Assembly (NCBI GenBank): GCA_015501075.1
Contig: JADNYJ010000533.1
Coordinates: 1-21,563, forward strand
Source: Gymnopilus junonius
Lineage: Eukaryota > Basidiomycota > Agaricomycetes > Agaricales > Galerinaceae
Direction: 5' to 3'
Length of the DNA: 21,563 bases
Shown here: positions 20,773 through 21,563 of the stretch, piece after piece
Position numbering within the stretch: position 1 is the stretch's first letter
Layout: each line of letters starts with the position of its first letter
Translations under genes and position numbers: made by a program
Notes under the pieces: model-generated
Databases searched by the model: none
What the model was told of the DNA's origin: nothing
The model's input: the letters and a program-made list of their open reading frames with translations, nothing else

Positions 20773-21563
20773 ATGAACGACGGACAAGAAGCATTCCGCC
20801 GATTGGCAAAGCAGCTTAGGACTGTTGGTAGCGGAGGAACCCCTGGTGGAAGAGGATTTTTTGCGGGGAGTGGCCTTCTCGTTGCTTTAGTTGCCGGAGG
20901 GTTCGCCCTGAACGCCAGTTTGTTCAATGGTGCGCAATAACTTCCAATACTTGATTGCTCACTTTCTTATAAATTCTCTGCAGTGGACGGTGGGCATCGT
21001 GCTATTAAATATAGCAGGTAGCGAAATGCCCGCTTTGTAAGCGAGTGTATAAGCTCAAGATTTCAATTTTCAGGATCGGAGGTGTCAAGGAAGACATTTA
21101 CACTGAAGGAACACATATAAGGGTCAGCGAACACTTCACATCCTTGGGAATGCTTTAAATTTGAAGAGCTTAGATTCCTTGGTTTGAATACCCAATCATA
21201 TTCGACATACGAGCGAAACCTCGAAATATTGCCAGTCTGACTGGAACAAAAGGCATGTTATTAAAAGTCTGTTTATGTGTGTTACTTAACAATGACTTAC
21301 AGATCTGCAAATGGTTAACATTACTTGCCGTGTCCTTTCAAGACCGAGTATAGCAGCATTACCAACTATTTACCGCGAGCTCGGGAAAGATTATGACGAA
21401 AGGGTACTACCTTCAATCGTCAATGAAGTCCTCAAGAGTGTCCTTGCCCAATTCAACGCCAGTCAGATAATCACTCAACGAGAACACGTACGTTCACTTT
21501 CTGAACTTGTAAGATGTGGTAGTAATATCCGAAATTAGGTATCAAGGCTTGTTAGAGAGAACC
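20773..21563 (+). CDS. PHB2: Prohibitin-2, 5' part (continues past window)
   Basis: Subunit of the mitochondrial inner-membrane PHB1/PHB2 ring, which scaffolds and regulates the m-AAA protease and cristae shape. Exons: 20773-20929, 20984-21017, 21074-21122, 21174-21252, 21303-21487, 21539-21563 and beyond; the first five total 504 nt in frame. The start gives [16 protein letters not shown], then a Gly-rich stretch and a single N-terminal hydrophobic anchor ([12 protein letters not shown]), as in PHB2. Conserved blocks: [87 protein letters not shown]. The fourth intron (21253-21302) starts with gc rather than gt. No frame break. The C-terminal coiled coil lies outside the window. Confidence 0.96.
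21253..21302 (+). other. GC-AG intron in PHB2
   Basis: 50-nt intron gcatgt...ttacag. Only this splice joins GTK to DLQMVNITC in frame; the nearest GT, a few bases on, leads to a stop. Confidence 0.8.

Noticed and set aside
1..21563. tRNA genes, transposons, CRISPR arrays or a biosynthetic gene cluster
   Set aside because: No B-box-like tRNA signature outside coding sequence, no transposase, reverse transcriptase or terminal repeats, no regular spaced repeats; the genes are unrelated housekeeping functions.

Overview
This is a gene-dense nuclear fragment of a filamentous fungus, most likely an agaricomycete (mushroom-type basidiomycete). The signs are many short introns of about 50-70 nt with gt...ag ends, very small exons, intergenic gaps of a few hundred bases, two F-box/LRR-type genes, a small secreted protein, and an MPS1 kinase with the lineage's long disordered N-terminus. 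No bacterial features, CRISPR arrays, tRNAs, rRNAs or transposons were seen.

Layout, left to right. (1) The 3' part of a PP2C phosphatase of the Ptc2/3 type (+). (2) A small secreted protein gene (-), convergent with it. (3) About 1.8 kb with no intact gene, holding a possible broken short gene near 3.6-4.1 kb (-). (4) MPS1/TTK spindle-checkpoint kinase (-), followed in tandem by (5) a nitronate monooxygenase (-) and (6) a PrxQ/BCP-type peroxiredoxin (-). (7) Ribosomal protein eS19 (-). (8) An F-box protein (+) and (9) a G-patch protein (+). (10) A second F-box/LRR-like protein (-). (11) A PQ-loop vacuolar amino-acid transporter of the Ypq/Rtc2 family (-), divergent over about 135 bp from (12) the 5' part of prohibitin-2 (+), which runs off the right end.

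These are mostly conserved housekeeping genes with no shared pathway: signalling (PP2C), chromosome segregation (MPS1), oxidative or nitro-compound defence (nitronate monooxygenase, peroxiredoxin), translation (eS19), protein turnover (F-box), RNA-associated functions (G-patch), vacuole (PQ-loop) and mitochondria (PHB2). I rebuilt the exon structure by hand. For PP2C, the secreted protein, peroxiredoxin, eS19, the second F-box gene, the PQ-loop gene and PHB2 the exon lengths keep frame and give continuous proteins; the G-patch gene is a single uninterrupted frame.

The most notable pattern is technical or evolutionary. MPS1, the nitronate monooxygenase and the first F-box gene contain repeated single-base frame breaks, nearly all equivalent to one missing base, inside otherwise well-conserved sequence. 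Consensus errors seem likelier than gene death, because MPS1 is normally essential. Other points are a GC-AG intron in PHB2, a 27-bp in-frame repeat in MPS1, an acidic tail on eS19, and micro-exons of 23-32 nt. I found no convincing new multi-gene system.
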